Below are positions 5,361 through 6,694 of a DNA stretch of 6,694 nt, in pieces. How positions within the stretch are numbered: the first letter of the stretch is position 1; the number at the start of each line of letters is the position of its first letter. This DNA is from Candidatus Ratteibacteria bacterium. Lineage in GTDB: Bacteria > CAIJMQ01. The position numbers were made by a program, and so were the translations under genes. The stretch covers positions 1 to 6,694 of the forward strand of contig JAQURI010000087.1 of NCBI GenBank assembly GCA_028715665.1, in the 5' to 3' direction. The notes beneath the pieces are model-generated. The model saw only the letters and a program-made list of their open reading frames with translations. It did no database searches and was not told where the DNA came from.

Positions 5361-6584
5361 TTAAAAGAAATTTTTTACCCAATTGACAACCCTACCTATT
5401 GTTTTATCATAAATATTCTCCTGTTCCCAGGGGAAATTTTTTTCCTTATCCCTAACGCGTTTTCCGTAAACAATAAGGCCCAACGAGGCCGCATACCCAT
5501 TTAATTCAAGATAGCGTGTTGCTTCAGAAAGTAAATCGGCTCTTATCCCTCCTATCCTTACCGGTAAATTCGTTTTCTGCTCTATGACTTCCTTTAATCC
5601 CACAAGATTCGAGGTCCCCCCCGTCAGCACAAGCCCGGAACCTAAAAAAGGGAGAAAATTTTCTATTCTTTCTAATATATGTGAAACCAACATTTCGCTT
5701 TTCTCTTCTATAATTTCGGCCAATTCCAAGCGGCTGATTTTTTTGGGCGGCATCTTACCCAAATTTATCTCTTCATTACTGCCTAATAGATACCTCAACG
5801 ATACGCCGTGGCTTTTCTTTATATCTTCGGCTTCTTTTAACGAAATATGGAGCCTGGTGGCTATCTCTCTAGACAGATTTTCCCCTCCATAAGGAAGCGA
5901 AGACAAATAAGCGGGATATTCGCCTTTATAAATCGCAATGTCCGTTAAATGCGAACCCAAATCTATCAACCCTACTCCCAATTCTTTTTCCTCCGGAAAA
6001 AGAATTGCCTCTCCGGTAGCGATTATATTTACGACAACTTGTTCCACATCCAAGCCTATCAAATTTATACACCTTATTGCGTTTTGAATTGCCGTTGTAA
6101 GTCCCATCACGGATGTTAACTTGACTTTCAACTCTTTTCCGAAAAGTCCGATAGGATTTTTGACTCCTTCCACGTTGTCCAATATAAACTCCGACGGAAG
6201 GACATGCATCACTTCCAAACCCAATGAAGAAGGAGTCGTTTTGGCCTTGGAAATAACTTCCTTTAAATGTTGAACTCCTATCTCTTCCTGGTCGGTTGAC
6301 AGAGATATCTTGCCTTCGTTATTGTTCGAATGAATATGTTGCCCCGAAATGCCTACAAACACCGAGATAATTTCTGTTTTTGCTTTTTTCTCCGCCCTCT
6401 GGATAACCCTGCCTATGCATTCGCTGGCGGCTTTCAAATCGACTACAACGCCTCCCCTAATGCCGACGGATTCGCCGGTCTCATAACTTTTAAGATTGAT
6501 TTCCCCGTTTTTACAATCGCCGATAGCCACGGCGATTTTACTGCTGCCCAAATCAATCCCGGCAATCAAATTTTTATCTTCCAT
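5361..6584 (-). CDS. ftsA: Cell-division protein FtsA (actin-like FtsZ membrane anchor)
   Basis: This 407-residue actin/Hsp70-fold protein binds FtsZ tails, holds the ring at the inner membrane and recruits later divisome proteins. Seen in order: the phosphate-1 motif AGIDLGSSKIAVAIG (8-22), the SHS2 subdomain that replaces actin subdomain 1B (about 85-165), the phosphate-2 loop IDLGSHLTDIAI (207-218), LPYGGENLSREIA (230-242), the adenosine motif VLTGGTSNLVGL (319-330), and a C-terminal amphipathic helix (about 393-407, IGRVVNWVKNFF) that is the usual membrane-targeting sequence. The length is normal. The phosphate-2 loop lacks the usual GGGT/GGQT glycines. The start gives a standard N-terminus, but only a weak GTGA precedes it, with an inverted repeat ending 9 bases before the ATG. 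ftsZ follows after 98 bases, the normal dcw order. ftsQ is not seen in the 110 bases available upstream. Confidence 0.97.
   Translation of the reverse strand: MEDKNLIAGIDLGSSKIAVAIGDCKNGEINLKSYETGESVGIRGGVVVDLKAASECIGRVIQRAEKKAKTEIISVFVGISGQHIHSNNNEGKISLSTDQEEIGVQHLKEVISKAKTTPSSLGLEVMHVLPSEFILDNVEGVKNPIGLFGKELKVKLTSVMGLTTAIQNAIRCINLIGLDVEQVVVNIIATGEAILFPEEKELGVGLIDLGSHLTDIAIYKGEYPAYLSSLPYGGENLSREIATRLHISLKEAEDIKKSHGVSLRYLLGSNEEINLGKMPPKKISRLELAEIIEEKSEMLVSHILERIENFLPFLGSGLVLTGGTSNLVGLKEVIEQKTNLPVRIGGIRADLLSEATRYLELNGYAASLGLIVYGKRVRDKEKNFPWEQENIYDKTIGRVVNWVKNFF
5364..5408 (-). other. FtsA membrane-targeting amphipathic helix
   Basis: The last 15 codons of ftsA encode a segment with alternating hydrophobic (Ile, Val, Trp, Phe) and basic (Lys, Arg) residues, after a charged linker rich in Lys and Glu. 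This is the position and character of the FtsA membrane anchor in other bacteria, so this FtsA should be able to tether filaments to the membrane despite the altered nucleotide loop. Confidence 0.8.
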
Positions 6585-6593
6585 GTTTTCACT

Positions 6594-6688
6594 GATTACA
6601 CCGATTTTATAACTTCAGATTACACCGATTAAAGATAATAATAATTTTTTTATCCATCCGTGTAATCTCTTTAATAATCTGCGTAATC
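6594..6688. repeat. Imperfect inverted repeat of GATTACAC units upstream of ftsA
   Basis: GATTACACCGATT occurs twice on the plus strand at 6594-6606 and 6618-6630, 24 bases apart. Two related units lie on the opposite strand: minus GATTACGCAGAT from 6688 and GATTACACGGAT from 6667, 21 bases apart. The two pairs face each other around an A/T-rich centre near 6641, giving a roughly 95-base imperfect palindrome. It ends 9 bases before the ftsA ATG and reaches almost to the window edge, so it could be longer. The design (paired direct units in opposed arms) looks like a dispersed intergenic palindromic repeat. No transposase is seen. It covers nearly all of the available sequence upstream of ftsA. 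Confidence 0.75.
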
Positions 6689-6694
6689 ATTCAT

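Overview
All genes in this window lie on the minus strand. Read in the direction of transcription, from high to low coordinates, the order is ftsA, ftsZ, glyA, an exported alpha/beta hydrolase, tgt and yajC. The DNA is AT-rich. The pairing of ftsA with ftsZ, a Sec-type signal peptide on the hydrolase, and yajC downstream of tgt fit a Gram-negative-type bacterium. The mixed gene order and the repeat-rich gaps suggest an uncultured candidate-phylum lineage (Omnitrophota-like is a guess). The sequence alone does not fix the taxon.

Layout: 6585-6694 holds an imperfect inverted repeat built from GATTACAC-type units, running almost up to the ftsA start. ftsA (6584-5361) and ftsZ (5262-4219) form the cell-division pair and are separated by a gap with a 7-base-period repeat. 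glyA (4231-2984) overlaps the 3' end of ftsZ, and its strong Shine-Dalgarno sequence lies inside the last ftsZ codons. The hydrolase (2970-1618) follows 13 bases after glyA, and its end overlaps the start of tgt (1625-513). A 143-base gap with two opposed 7-base-period arrays around a small perfect hairpin separates tgt from yajC (369-58). A 10-base-period array starts at the yajC stop and runs to the window edge.

How the genes relate: FtsA tethers FtsZ filaments to the membrane during division. GlyA supplies glycine and one-carbon units. Tgt makes the queuosine precursor in tRNA. YajC belongs to the SecDF-YajC translocon accessory complex, and the tgt-yajC adjacency is a common bacterial arrangement. 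The two overlaps and the short spacing suggest co-transcription from ftsZ through tgt. No convincing terminator or promoter is visible.

Most notable: this FtsZ keeps the tubulin signature and most of the GTP pocket, but has Ala where the T7 loop normally carries the second catalytic Asp (E. coli D212) and Arg at the usual guanine-contact Asp (E. coli D187). It also has an unusually short C-terminal linker. The partner FtsA has a degenerate phosphate-2 loop. Separately, each of the four non-trivial gene gaps carries its own short-period or inverted repeat.
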